Below, in pieces: positions 1-7,183 of a stretch of DNA of 11,499 nucleotides. The notes under the pieces are model-generated. The model was not told where the DNA came from and did not search any database. It saw only the letters and a list, made by a program, of their open reading frames with translations. Position numbers and translations under genes: made by a program. Source of the stretch: Hyphomicrobiales bacterium (lineage in GTDB: Bacteria > Pseudomonadota > Alphaproteobacteria > Rhizobiales > Aestuariivirgaceae); NCBI GenBank assembly GCA_014380505.1, contig JACMJT010000284.1, positions 1-11,499 on the forward strand. Reading direction: 5' to 3'. Every line of letters starts with the position of its first letter. Positions within the stretch are counted from its first letter, which is position 1.

Positions 1-60
1 CGGGCGTGATCGGGCTTGATTTGCGAAGGCAAGGGGCCAAGTTTAGACTCAGGTACTCAA

Positions 61-66
61 AAGGAG
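61..66 (+). promoter_or_regulatory. Ribosome binding site of msrP
   Basis: AAGGAG lies six bases before the ATG at 73. It decides the start of msrP: the frame is open further upstream from a TTG at 16, but that codon has no comparable site, and the ATG at 73 gives an N-terminus of normal MsrP form ahead of the Tat motif. Confidence 0.75.
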
Positions 67-72
67 CCGCAA

Positions 73-1035
73 ATGTTCATCACGCGCCGCAAGGGCTGGG
101 AAATTCCGGAGAGTAAAGTCACGCCGGAGCATCTGTTCATCAACCGCCGCCAGGTCCTGGGCGCCGCAGGGGGTGCGGCAGCACTTTTGGCCGCCGGTCC
201 CGCGCTGGCGGAGGATGATCCATCCGCCGGTCTCTATCCCGCCAAGCTCAACTCCAAATTCGGCGATGCCGGCCGCCCGGTGACGGCGGAATCCGACAAC
301 ATCAATTACAATAATTACTATGAGTTCGGCACCACCAAAAGCATCGCCAAAGCGGCCGAGGCTTTGCCGATCCGGCCATGGACCATCGCGATTGATGGCG
401 AAGTCGAAAAACCCATAACTCTCGGTATCGACGATCTGCTCAAACAGGTGACTCTTGAAGAGCGCATCTACCGGCACCGCTGCGTGGAACGCTGGGCCAT
501 GGTGGTGCCGTGGAGCGGGTTCCCGTTAAGCAAGCTCGTGGCGCTGGCCAAGCCCACCGCCAATGCCAAATACGTGCGCTTCGAGACGTTCAATAATCCC
601 GATGTTGCTCCAGAACAGAAGCCCGGCCTGTTCAGCACCTATCCGTGGCCCTATGTGGAGGGCCTCACCATGGCGGAGGCTACGAGCGACCTCGCTTTCA
701 TGGTGACTGGCGCCTATGGCAAGCCCGTGGCCAAGAGCATGGGCGCGCCGCTCAGGCTGCATCTGCCATGGAAATACGGCTTCAAGTCGATCAAGGCCAT
801 CGTCAAGGTGAGCTTCGTTGCCGAGCGGCCGGTGGGCATGTGGGAGCAGATCGCACCCAATGAATATGGCTTCTGGGCCAATGTGAATCCGGACGTGGCA
901 CATCCGCGCTGGAGCCAGTCGCAGGAGGAGATGCTCGGATCCAACGAGCTTGTGCCCACGCAGTTGTTCAATGGCTATGGCGAGTTTGTAGCACCACTCT
1001 ATGCCGGGCTTGAGGGCGAGAAGCTCTATATGTGA
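73..1035 (+). CDS. msrP: Protein-methionine-sulfoxide reductase catalytic subunit MsrP (YedY family)
   Basis: This 320-residue periplasmic molybdopterin enzyme reduces methionine sulfoxide in oxidised envelope proteins, normally taking electrons from the membrane haem protein MsrQ. The N-terminus has a twin-arginine signal: NRRQVLGA with the arginine pair at residues 25-26, an Ala/Gly-rich hydrophobic stretch and a likely cleavage after GPALA (residue 46). The sulfite-oxidase-fold core follows. Cys137, in RHRCVERWAMVVPW, is in the position of the cysteine that ligates molybdenum in this family. The lengthy N-terminal arm before the Tat motif (RRKGWEIPESKVTPEHLF) is typical of MsrP. The gene is followed at once by a strong hairpin, so msrQ, the usual downstream partner, is not cotranscribed here; it could lie upstream of the window or elsewhere. 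The family call is secure; the physiological substrate is inferred from the family. Confidence 0.95.
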   Translation: MFITRRKGWEIPESKVTPEHLFINRRQVLGAAGGAAALLAAGPALAEDDPSAGLYPAKLNSKFGDAGRPVTAESDNINYNNYYEFGTTKSIAKAAEALPIRPWTIAIDGEVEKPITLGIDDLLKQVTLEERIYRHRCVERWAMVVPWSGFPLSKLVALAKPTANAKYVRFETFNNPDVAPEQKPGLFSTYPWPYVEGLTMAEATSDLAFMVTGAYGKPVAKSMGAPLRLHLPWKYGFKSIKAIVKVSFVAERPVGMWEQIAPNEYGFWANVNPDVAHPRWSQSQEEMLGSNELVPTQLFNGYGEFVAPLYAGLEGEKLYM

Positions 1036-1038
1036 AAA

Positions 1039-1064
1039 AAAGGCCGGACAAACGTCCGGCCTTT
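1039..1064. terminator. Bidirectional rho-independent terminator behind msrP
   Basis: A perfect 11-bp stem, AAAGGCCGGAC / GTCCGGCCTTT, closes on a four-base loop AAAC (1050-1053) and begins three bases after the msrP stop. Read on the plus strand the stem is followed by only three T. Read on the minus strand it is followed by seven T (1041-1035), which makes it the better terminator in that direction and suggests that a minus-strand transcript also ends here. Confidence 0.85.
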
Positions 1065-1070
1065 GAGTCA

Positions 1071-1240
1071 TAGCCCGACAATGGGCTTACCGCCGCATGT
1101 GGGATGCAGTGGATGGTTGCGGAGGCTACAAGGGGGGAGGCGTAACACCCCGCAAAGCGCCCCGTTGAGAAACGTGGGGCTGGTTGACAATGCGTGGGTT
1201 CCGGAGTTCCGGCAAGCGGCGGCCCATCATGGGAGCCATG
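1071..1240 (-). ncRNA. Candidate structured RNA between msrP and the LysE-type gene
   Basis: The stretch between 1065 and 1286 has no convincing protein gene but shows long-range pairing. ATGGG (1081-1085) and CCGCCGC (1090-1096) are complementary to CCCAT (1223-1227) and GCGGCGG (1216-1222), giving a 12-bp closing helix with one four-base bulge (CTTA). It encloses about 120 bases, including a smaller hairpin near 1160-1180 (GTT/AAC around GAGA, flanked by GCCCC/GGGGC). The minus strand is favoured because the terminator at 1039-1064 has its seven-T tail in that direction and a CATAAT -10-like hexamer lies on the minus strand near 1269-1274; the matching -35 is poor. A transcript from about 1264 to 1035 would be roughly 230 nt. 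The single closing helix with a large open centre recalls 6S RNA, but I cannot confirm homology. The plus strand, or no RNA at all, remains possible. Confidence 0.35.
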
Positions 1241-1286
1241 AACGCCCGGCATGACGCAGGTTCGGTCCATTATGATACAATAGGTC

Positions 1287-1883
1287 GTGACTGCTGACCT
1301 TTTTATCGCCCTGGTAACCTTTGCCTTCGTGTCCTCGATAACGCCGGGGCCGAACAATCTCATGTTACTGGCCTCAGGCGTCAATTTCGGGTTCCGCCGC
1401 ACCATTCCACACATGCTGGGAATTGGAGTCGGCTTCACCTTCATGGTGATCGTTGTTGGGTTGGGACTGGGAGAACTGTTCAAGGCCTTTCCCGCGATCT
1501 ACACGGCGCTTCGCGTGGTGGGTGGCCTCTACATGTTGTGGCTGGCCTGGAAGATCGCCAACTCAGGCCCTGTGGGCGAGGGCCGCAGTGCTGGAACTCC
1601 CATCACCTTTATCCAGGCGGCGCTGTTCCAGTGGGTCAATCCCAAGGCCTGGGTGATGGCGGTAACCGCGATTGCCACCTACACCTTGCCCAATAATTAT
1701 CTCTGGTCCGTGCTGCTGGTGGGCCTTGTGTTCGGCGGGGTGAACCTTCCGTCCGTCAGTACGTGGGCGCTGTTCGGCACGGCGCTGAAACATGTTATCA
1801 ACCACCCGCGCGTATTGCGGGTGTTCAACATCACCATGGCTGTGCTGCTCGTGCTCTCACTAGCACCACTGGTTTACCATTAG
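1287..1883 (+). CDS. LysE/RhtB family amino-acid exporter
   Basis: This is a 198-residue inner-membrane protein of the LysE/RhtB translocator family, which exports amino acids and related small metabolites. The diagnostic N-terminal motif SITPGPNNLMLLASG is at residues 17-31 and the second family motif QWVNPKAW follows at about 114-121. Hydrophobic segments recur along the chain, in keeping with the usual five to six membrane helices, and length is normal for the family. The GTG at 1287 is chosen because it gives the family's standard short lead-in to the first helix; the upstream TAGG is a weak ribosome site. A TATGAT -10-like hexamer at 1271-1276 would put transcription start very near the GTG, so the mRNA may have almost no leader. 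The substrate cannot be told from sequence. It is convergent with mcl. Confidence 0.9.
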   Translation: MTADLFIALVTFAFVSSITPGPNNLMLLASGVNFGFRRTIPHMLGIGVGFTFMVIVVGLGLGELFKAFPAIYTALRVVGGLYMLWLAWKIANSGPVGEGRSAGTPITFIQAALFQWVNPKAWVMAVTAIATYTLPNNYLWSVLLVGLVFGGVNLPSVSTWALFGTALKHVINHPRVLRVFNITMAVLLVLSLAPLVYH

Positions 1884-1890
1884 AGTGATT

Positions 1891-1996
1891 CCTCACCCTG
1901 AGGCGCCCGTCGGAGCCGGGCCTCGAAGGATTCTCTTTCGAGCTTGTGTCCATCCTTCGAGGCTCGGCCCTATGGGCCTCGCACCTCAGGATGAGG
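1891..1996. repeat. Palindromic intergenic repeat between convergent genes
   Basis: The element is an imperfect long palindrome. Its ends are CCTCACCCTGAGG (1891-1903) and CCTCAGGATGAGG (1984-1996), inverted with one mismatch. The inner arms CCGGGCCTCGAAGGAT (1916-1931) and ATCCTTCGAGGCTCGG (1952-1967) are inverted, again with one mismatch, around a 20-base loop. This resembles the REP/BIME-like palindromes scattered between genes in many alphaproteobacteria. Lying between the stop of the LysE-type gene and the stop of mcl on the opposite strand, it would fold in either transcript and could serve as their shared 3' end. Copy number in the genome cannot be judged from one window. Confidence 0.8.
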
Positions 1997-2007
1997 AAAG
2001 AACTCGA

Positions 2008-2985
2008 TTACTGCGCGGCGATCTGGGCTGCTTTCTGCACGAGCACTTCGGCCTGGCGGATCGAAGCGTAATCGATGAGGCGGCCATCGAGGGAGACCGC
2101 ACCCTTGCCGGCCTTGGCAGCTTCCTCCATAGCGACGATGATGCGCTTGGCGCGGTTCACGTCGGCGTCCGACGGGCTCATCACCTCATTGGCGAGCGTC
2201 ACCTGTGTGGGATGAATGGCCCACTTGCCTTCGCAGCCCAGCACGGCGGCGCGAAGGCCCGCGGCGCGGAAGGCATCGGCATCGGAGAAATTGCCGAAGG
2301 GACCATCTACCGGGCGGAGGCCATTGGCGCGGGCCGCCACCACCATGCGGGCAATTGCGTAGTGCCACATGTCGCCCCAATGGGTCTGACGCGAACCATC
2401 GCCCAGGGGTTCGGTCAGGACGGCGTAATCCTGATTGGCGCCGCCGATCGAGGTGGTGCGGGCCTTGGTGGATGCGGCGTAGTCGGCAACGCCGAAGTGG
2501 AGCGACTCGTTGCGCTTGGAAGCCGCTGCAATGGCATGCACGTTCTGCATGCCAAGGGCGGTTTCGATGATCATCTCGAAGCCCACGCGCTTCTTGCGGC
2601 CTTTGGCCGTTTCAATCTGTGTGCAGAGCATATCGACGGCGTAAACGTCGGACGCGGTGCCGACCTTGGGGATCATGATGAGGTCGAGGCGGTCGGAGGC
2701 CTGTTCAAGAACGTCGACAACATCGCGGTACATGTAGTGGGTGTCGAGGCCGTTGATGCGGACCGAGAGGGATTTCCGTCCCCAGTCGAGATCGCCGATG
2801 GCCTGGATGATATTCTTGCGAGCCTGGGCCTTGTCGTCGGGAGCGACCGCGTCCTCAAGATCGAGGAAGACCACGTCGGCCGCCGATTTTGCCGCCTTTT
2901 CAAAAAGCTGTGGTTGGCTGCCGGGTACCGCCAGCTCGCTGCGGTTAAGGCGCGCGGCCGCCTGCTCGACGTTGAAAAAGCTCAT
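2008..2985 (-). CDS. mcl: L-malyl-CoA lyase (serine cycle)
   Basis: This 325-residue HpcH/HpaI-type aldolase cleaves malyl-CoA to acetyl-CoA and glyoxylate, the final step of the serine cycle; relatives also act on beta-methylmalyl-CoA in the ethylmalonyl-CoA pathway. The protein matches the malyl-CoA lyase pattern through its length: RSELAVPGSQP near the N-terminus, VVFLDLEDAVAPDDK at 38-52, RINGLDTHYMYRD at 76-88, and GKGAVSLDGRLID near the C-terminus. Arg76, Glu141 and Asp168 fall at exactly the positions I recall for catalytic and Mg-binding residues in the Rhodobacter enzyme. The ATG at 2985 is chosen over upstream in-frame codons because it starts the family's usual MSFF-type N-terminus and has AGGGA about nine bases before it. 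It follows the response regulator on the same strand with a 107-base gap. The gene symbol mclA is also in use. Confidence 0.95.
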   Translation of the reverse strand: MSFFNVEQAAARLNRSELAVPGSQPQLFEKAAKSAADVVFLDLEDAVAPDDKAQARKNIIQAIGDLDWGRKSLSVRINGLDTHYMYRDVVDVLEQASDRLDLIMIPKVGTASDVYAVDMLCTQIETAKGRKKRVGFEMIIETALGMQNVHAIAAASKRNESLHFGVADYAASTKARTTSIGGANQDYAVLTEPLGDGSRQTHWGDMWHYAIARMVVAARANGLRPVDGPFGNFSDADAFRAAGLRAAVLGCEGKWAIHPTQVTLANEVMSPSDADVNRAKRIIVAMEEAAKAGKGAVSLDGRLIDYASIRQAEVLVQKAAQIAAQ

Positions 2986-3080
2986 GATCGGAATCCCTGC
3001 TGTTTGTTCAGGGCGGGTAAATAGCCGCGATCCGCGTGCGCGCGCAATGGGGTTGCGACAATTGCGGCGCACTCAATTCG

Positions 3081-3092
3081 TCAGTGTACTGA
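3081..3092. promoter_or_regulatory. Small dyad between the regulator and mcl
   Basis: TCAGT-GT-ACTGA is a 5+5 inverted repeat touching the stop codon of the response regulator, about 95 bases upstream of the mcl start. It could be an operator half-site pair for mcl, or chance in a short AT-rich patch. I see no clear -35/-10 pair in the 107-base gap. Confidence 0.2.
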
Positions 3093-3707
3093 TTAATTGA
3101 TACTGTGAGAGTAATGAAAGGCGATGGCCTGGGAGCGGTTCCTGAGGCCGAGCTTTTCATAGAGATTGCGCAGGTGGAACTTGACCGTGTTGATGGAAAT
3201 GCCAAGCTCGGCCGCCAATTCGATGTTGGTGCGGCCACGAGCGAGGGCGGCGAGCATCGCCTTCTCGCGTTCAGTAAGTTCGTCGCGGGGGTCGCGCTTC
3301 AGAGCGCGCACATCGAGGAAGGGAAACACCATGCGGCCGGCGGCCACCGCCGTCACAATATCGAGCAACTGTTCGGGAGGCGCTTCGCGGGTGCAGAAGC
3401 CCGCGGCACCCGCCGCCATGGCGCGGCGCGGAATATCGGGATCGCTGGAGGATGCATAGACTACGATGCGCGGCGGGTTGGGCCGCTCACGCAAAATCGC
3501 CAGCAGGCGCTCGGGGCCAAGCTGGGGCAGGGACCAGTCGATGATGCCGAGGGGGACGGGCGCCCGGAGGCAGGCTTCGAGAAAGCCTTCCGCCGTTTTG
3601 GTGGTGGCCAGCAGGCTGAAGCGCCGGTCACGGTCGAAAATCTCCGAAAGTGCCTGCAACATCAGTGGGTTTGGATCAGCGAGAATAAGCTCTATGACGG
3701 CGTTCAT
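3093..3707 (-). CDS. NarL/FixJ-type response regulator with atypical receiver, LuxR-type HTH
   Basis: This is a 204-residue DNA-binding regulator. The N-terminal receiver domain (about residues 1-120) keeps the central phosphoacceptor-position Asp57 in IIDWSLPQLGPERLL. However, the acidic pocket is reduced to a single Asp11 (ILADPNPLML, where family members usually have two acids), and the switch lysine is replaced in GFCTREAP, where GYLLKDAP is common. The C-terminal LuxR-type HTH (about 144-198) is complete: LTEREKAMLAAL, then TNIELAAELGISINTVKFHL and LYEKLGL. No histidine kinase is adjacent. It is upstream of and collinear with mcl, and divergent from sga-mtkAB, so control of serine-cycle genes is a reasonable inference from position only. 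An in-frame TTG at 3713 is an alternative start; the ribosome site is weak for both. Confidence 0.85.
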   Translation of the reverse strand: MNAVIELILADPNPLMLQALSEIFDRDRRFSLLATTKTAEGFLEACLRAPVPLGIIDWSLPQLGPERLLAILRERPNPPRIVVYASSSDPDIPRRAMAAGAAGFCTREAPPEQLLDIVTAVAAGRMVFPFLDVRALKRDPRDELTEREKAMLAALARGRTNIELAAELGISINTVKFHLRNLYEKLGLRNRSQAIAFHYSHSIN

Positions 3708-3895
3708 TGGCAAGGACTCTATCCAAATGGGTGGGTTTCCGCAAGTGAATGTTTGTTTTCTATCTGAAAGGATGGCTCTTATCCCATACTTTTGGATGCC
3801 AATGGGCTAGTTTTCGGGGTGTTTGCGTTACTCACCAGCCCGGCCATAGTGCCGGACGAAACCGGGATGAACCCGGGCCAGCAAGGAGGATCAAG
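3708..3895. promoter_or_regulatory. Divergent control region between the regulator and sga
   Basis: These 188 bases must hold the start signals for both the minus-strand regulator and the plus-strand sga-mtkA-mtkB genes. The left half is much more AT-rich than the flanking genes. Several inverted words occur: ATCCAAA (3721-3727) with TTTGGAT (3791-3797), and CATTGGCA (3705-3712) with TGCCAATG (3797-3804). GGAT/ATCC words also recur in alternating orientation near 3768-3797. Closer to sga there are two small hairpins, CCGGC/GCCGG (3840-3855) and CCGGG/CCCGG (3862-3876), in what would be the mRNA leader. I could not assign a confident -35/-10 pair in either direction. Confidence 0.45.
3883..3890 (+). 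promoter_or_regulatory. Ribosome binding site of sga
   Basis: AAGGAGGA, a near-full Shine-Dalgarno sequence, sits five bases before the ATG at 3896. It fixes the start of sga against an upstream in-frame ATG at 3749, which would add 49 residues with no family resemblance. Confidence 0.85.
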
Positions 3896-5086
3896 ATGCC
3901 GGGCATGAGGGGTTTGTTTATTCCGGGGCCGACCAATGTTCCGCAAGCCGTGCGGCTTGCCATGGATATCGGCATGGAGGACCAGCGGGCCCCCGATCTT
4001 CCGGCCTTCACCCTGCCGCTGTTTGAGGATCTGAAAAAGATTCTGAAGACCCGCGATGGCCAGGTGTTCCTGTTTCCCGCTTCCGGCACGGGCGGCTGGG
4101 AAGCGGCGATGACCAATACGCTGAACCCCGGCGACAAGGTGCTGATCGCGCGCTTCGGCCAGTTCTCGCTGCTGTGGGCCGACATGTGCGTGCGGCACGG
4201 GCTTGATGCCGATGTGGTCGATGTGGCGTGGGGCGAGGGCGTTCCCGTCGAAGTGTTCGCCGAGAAGCTAAAAGCCGACAAGGGCCATGCCTATAAGGCT
4301 GTGCTCGTCACCCACAATGAAACGGCAACGGGCGTTACCAGCGATGTGGCGGCGGTGCGCAAGGCAATGAATGACGCGGGCCATCCCGCACTGCTCTTCG
4401 TCGATGCCGTGAGTTCGCTTGCCTCCATCGATTTCAACATGGACGAGTGGGGCGTCGATATCTGCGTATCCGGTTCCCAGAAGGGCTTCATGATGCCGGC
4501 GGGGCTCGCCATCGTGGGTGTCTCGCAGAAGGCGCTGGCGGCTCGCAAGGCCGCGACCTTCAAGCGCTGCTATTTCGATTTCGAAGACATGATCAAGACC
4601 AACAAGGACGGCTACTTTCCCTATACGCCGCCCACTCAAATGCTCCGTGGACTGAGGGCTGCCGTTGATCTGTTGCTTGGCGAAGGGCTGGACAATGTTT
4701 TTGCCCGGCATCATCGTCTGGCCGAAGGCGTGCGCCGCGCGGTTTCCGCCTGGGGCCTCACGCTGTGCGCCAAGGCGCCCAAGTGGCAATCGGACACGGT
4801 GAGCGCCATCGTCATTCCGGAAGGCTTCGATTCGGGTGCGCTGGTGAAGCATGCCTACAATCGCTATGGCCTGTCGCTTGGCGTCGGCCTCAACAAGGTG
4901 GCGGGACGGGTGTTCCGCATCGGCCATCTGGGCGATCTCAACGATTTGATGTGCCTGATGGCGCTGGCGGGATCGGAAATGGCGATGCGCGACATGCAGA
5001 TTCCAATTGCCGCCGGATCGGGCGTCGCCGCCGCCGAGGAATATTACCGCGAAAGCGGCGCTAAACTTCTGAAGAAGGCTGCCTAA
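3896..5086 (+). CDS. sgaA: Serine-glyoxylate aminotransferase (serine cycle)
   Basis: This 396-residue class V PLP-dependent aminotransferase transfers the amino group of serine to glyoxylate, giving hydroxypyruvate and glycine; glycine then accepts the next C1 unit in the serine cycle. The N-terminus has the family signature [10 protein letters not shown] (7-16). [10 protein letters not shown] (63-72) supplies the cofactor-phosphate loop, [10 protein letters not shown] the aspartate facing the pyridine nitrogen (Asp170), and [13 protein letters not shown] the Schiff-base lysine (Lys196). The C-terminal [11 protein letters not shown] motif is also characteristic. Length is normal. The gene ends one base before the mtkA start codon, so the two are cotranscribed. 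Alanine-glyoxylate aminotransferase is a related possibility, but the thiokinase genes alongside and mcl nearby favour the serine-cycle role. Confidence 0.93.
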   Translation: MPGMRGLFIPGPTNVPQAVRLAMDIGMEDQRAPDLPAFTLPLFEDLKKILKTRDGQVFLFPASGTGGWEAAMTNTLNPGDKVLIARFGQFSLLWADMCVRHGLDADVVDVAWGEGVPVEVFAEKLKADKGHAYKAVLVTHNETATGVTSDVAAVRKAMNDAGHPALLFVDAVSSLASIDFNMDEWGVDICVSGSQKGFMMPAGLAIVGVSQKALAARKAATFKRCYFDFEDMIKTNKDGYFPYTPPTQMLRGLRAAVDLLLGEGLDNVFARHHRLAEGVRRAVSAWGLTLCAKAPKWQSDTVSAIVIPEGFDSGALVKHAYNRYGLSLGVGLNKVAGRVFRIGHLGDLNDLMCLMALAGSEMAMRDMQIPIAAGSGVAAAEEYYRESGAKLLKKAA

Positions 5087-5087
5087 C

Positions 5088-6287
5088 ATGGACATTCACG
5101 AATATCAGGCCAAAGAAATCCTGGCGAAGTTTGGCGTTCCGGTTCCCAAGGGCGCGCTCGCCTATAGCCCCGAACAGGCGGCCTACCGGGCGCGGGAAAT
5201 CGGCGGCAAGCTTTGGGTGGTGAAGGCCCAGGTGCACACGGGTGGGCGCGGCAAGGCTGGCGGTGTCAAGCTGTGCCGCGATGAGGACGAGGTTCTTGAA
5301 GCCGCCGACGATCTGCTTGGCAAGAAACTGGTGACGCACCAGTCGGGCCCCGCCGGCAAGATCGTCTACCGGCTCTATGTGGAAGGCGGCGTTGCAATCG
5401 CCCGCGAGCTTTATCTGGGCTTCGTGCTGGATCGTAAATCCGAGCGCGTCATGGTTGTGGCCTCCGCGGCGGGCGGCATGGAGATCGAAGATATCGCGGT
5501 CGAAAAACCCGAAACGATCATCCGCATCAGCGTTGAGCCAGCCGTCGGCATGCAGGCCTTCCAGGCCCGCGAAATTGCCTTCGCATTGGGCTTGGCTCCC
5601 GCACAGGTGCAGCAGGCCGTCACCACCATTCTCGGCTGCTACCGTGCGTTCGAGGAACTCGATGCCACCATGGTGGAAATCAATCCGCTGATCGTCACCG
5701 AGGATGGATCCGTGATGGCGCTCGACGCCAAGATGACCTTCGATGACAACTCATTGTTCCGCCACCCGGCCATCGCGGAACTCCGCGACAAGAGCCAGGA
5801 GGACGCCCGCGAAACCCGCGCTTTCGATCGCGGCCTCGCCTATGTGGGGCTCACCGGCAACATCGGCTGCATCGTCAATGGCGCAGGCCTTGCCATGGCG
5901 ACGATGGACATGATCAAGCTCGCCGGCGGTGAGCCGGCGAACTTCCTCGACATCGGCGGCGGCGCTACGCCCGAGCGCGTGGCTAAGGCCTTCAAACTGG
6001 TGACGTCCGACGCCAACGTGGAGGCGATCCTCGTCAACATCTTCGCGGGCATCAACCGCTGCGACTGGGTGGCGGAAGGTGTCGTGCAGGCGCTTGAGAA
6101 AAATCCCGTGAAGGTGCCGGTGATCGTGCGCCTCGCGGGAACCCATGTGGAGGAGGGCCGCAAGATCCTCGCCCGCTCGGGGCTTCCCATCATCCGCGCC
6201 AACACGCTGGCGGAGGCCGCCCAGCGCGCCGTCGCCGCCTGGAAAAACGATAAATCCGAGAACCTGAAAAAAGTGGTGAACGCATGA
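5088..6287 (+). CDS. mtkA: Malate thiokinase (malate-CoA ligase) beta subunit
   Basis: This 399-residue ATP-grasp subunit forms, with MtkB, the ligase that converts malate, CoA and ATP to malyl-CoA, feeding malyl-CoA lyase. It starts [20 protein letters not shown]. The ATP-binding lysine is Lys46 in VVKAQVH, with the glycine loop GGRGKAGG at 52-59. EINPL (197-201) and ALDAKM (211-216) place Asn199 and Asp213 at the metal-ligand positions of E. coli SucC. The C-terminal CoA-ligase lobe has [27 protein letters not shown] and [13 protein letters not shown]. The family is shared with succinyl-CoA synthetase beta; wording recalled from methylotroph MtkA plus the sga/mcl neighbourhood make malate the likely substrate. 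GAAGAAGG lies nine bases before the ATG, inside the end of sga. The stop overlaps the mtkB start by four bases (ATGA). Confidence 0.92.
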   Translation: MDIHEYQAKEILAKFGVPVPKGALAYSPEQAAYRAREIGGKLWVVKAQVHTGGRGKAGGVKLCRDEDEVLEAADDLLGKKLVTHQSGPAGKIVYRLYVEGGVAIARELYLGFVLDRKSERVMVVASAAGGMEIEDIAVEKPETIIRISVEPAVGMQAFQAREIAFALGLAPAQVQQAVTTILGCYRAFEELDATMVEINPLIVTEDGSVMALDAKMTFDDNSLFRHPAIAELRDKSQEDARETRAFDRGLAYVGLTGNIGCIVNGAGLAMATMDMIKLAGGEPANFLDIGGGATPERVAKAFKLVTSDANVEAILVNIFAGINRCDWVAEGVVQALEKNPVKVPVIVRLAGTHVEEGRKILARSGLPIIRANTLAEAAQRAVAAWKNDKSENLKKVVNA

Positions 6288-7171
6288 CCATCCTTCTCGA
6301 TCGCTCCACCGCCGTTCTCGTCCAGGGCATCACCGGCAAGATCGGTTCGTTCCACGCCAAGGAGATGATGGATTACGGCACCAATATCGTGGGCGGCGTC
6401 ACTCCCGGAAAGGGCAAGAGTTCCGAGCATGGCGTGCCGGTGTTCGACACGATGAAAGAGGCCGTGGAGAAAACCGGTGCCACGACCTCGATCGTCTTCG
6501 TGCCGCCACCGTTTGCCGCCGATTCCATCATGGAAGCAGCCGATGCGGGCATTCGCACCTGCGTTGCGATCACCGACGGCATTCCGGCCCAGGATATGAT
6601 TAAGGTGAAGCGCTACATGCGGCGCTACCGCGCTGAAAACCGCATGCGGCTCATCGGTCCCAATTGCGCCGGAGTCATTTCGCCCGGCAAGGCGCTGCTT
6701 GGCATCATGCCGGGAAATATTTATCTCTCCGGCAATGTGGGAATCGTTGGCCGCTCGGGCACGCTTGGCTATGAAGCTGCGGCGCAAATGAAGGAACTGG
6801 GCATCGGCGTTTCCACCAGCGTCGGCATTGGCGGCGATCCGGTCAATGGCTCGTCCTTCAAGGATATTCTGGAACTCTTCGAGGCCGACCCCGAAACCCA
6901 TGCGGTGGTAATGATCGGCGAGATCGGCGGGCCGCAGGAAGCGGAAGCCGCTGAATATATCCGCGACTTCATGAAGAAGCCGGTGGTTGCCTATGTGGCG
7001 GGATTGTCAGCGCCCAAGGGCCGCACCATGGGCCATGCGGGCGCCATCATTTCGGCATTCGGCGAAAGCGCTTCGGAAAAAGTGGAAATCCTCCGCGAAG
7101 TTGGCGTGGCAATCGCGCCCACTCCTGCGGAAATCGGCGTTACGGCGCAGAGAGTGCTGAAGGCGGCGTGA
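6284..7171 (+). CDS. mtkB: Malate thiokinase (malate-CoA ligase) alpha subunit
   Basis: This 295-residue subunit binds CoA in an N-terminal Rossmann-type domain and carries the phosphohistidine intermediate of the malyl-CoA-forming ligase. The CoA site is seen in [16 protein letters not shown] (about 13-28) and GGVTPGKG. The central ligase motifs are [11 protein letters not shown] and [11 protein letters not shown]. His251 in [13 protein letters not shown] is the phosphohistidine. Length agrees with the SucD/MtkB family. Its ATG overlaps the mtkA stop by four bases, as expected for subunits made in equal amounts. In Methylorubrum the next genes in the cluster are ppc and mcl; here ppc is missing and mcl lies on the other side of sga, in the opposite direction. 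SucD remains the alternative if context is ignored. Confidence 0.92.
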   Translation: MTILLDRSTAVLVQGITGKIGSFHAKEMMDYGTNIVGGVTPGKGKSSEHGVPVFDTMKEAVEKTGATTSIVFVPPPFAADSIMEAADAGIRTCVAITDGIPAQDMIKVKRYMRRYRAENRMRLIGPNCAGVISPGKALLGIMPGNIYLSGNVGIVGRSGTLGYEAAAQMKELGIGVSTSVGIGGDPVNGSSFKDILELFEADPETHAVVMIGEIGGPQEAEAAEYIRDFMKKPVVAYVAGLSAPKGRTMGHAGAIISAFGESASEKVEILREVGVAIAPTPAEIGVTAQRVLKAA

Positions 7172-7183
7172 GAGGCCGGAACG

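Noticed and set aside
968..1483. Minus-strand open frame across the msrP end, the intergenic gap and the LysE-type gene
   Set aside because: Its translation is Pro/Ser/His-rich with no domain, and it crosses a strong terminator hairpin and the start of a well-supported gene.
1885..3024. Long open frame of about 379 codons on the plus strand opposite mcl
   Set aside because: It is the antisense shadow of the malyl-CoA lyase gene, whose catalytic residues are all in place; the shadow has no recognisable domain and starts inside the palindromic repeat.
4268..5095. Minus-strand open frame of about 275 codons opposite sga
   Set aside because: Antisense shadow of the aminotransferase, with low-complexity composition and no motif.
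5840..6901. Minus-strand open frame of about 353 codons opposite mtkA/mtkB
   Set aside because: It is antisense to two well-matched overlapping subunit genes and is explained by GC-rich third positions.
5088..7171. Succinyl-CoA synthetase (sucCD) instead of malate thiokinase
   Set aside because: The folds are shared, but the sequence phrases fit the methylotroph MtkA/MtkB proteins I recall, and the genes lie directly behind sga and near mcl, with no TCA-cycle neighbour such as sucA or mdh.
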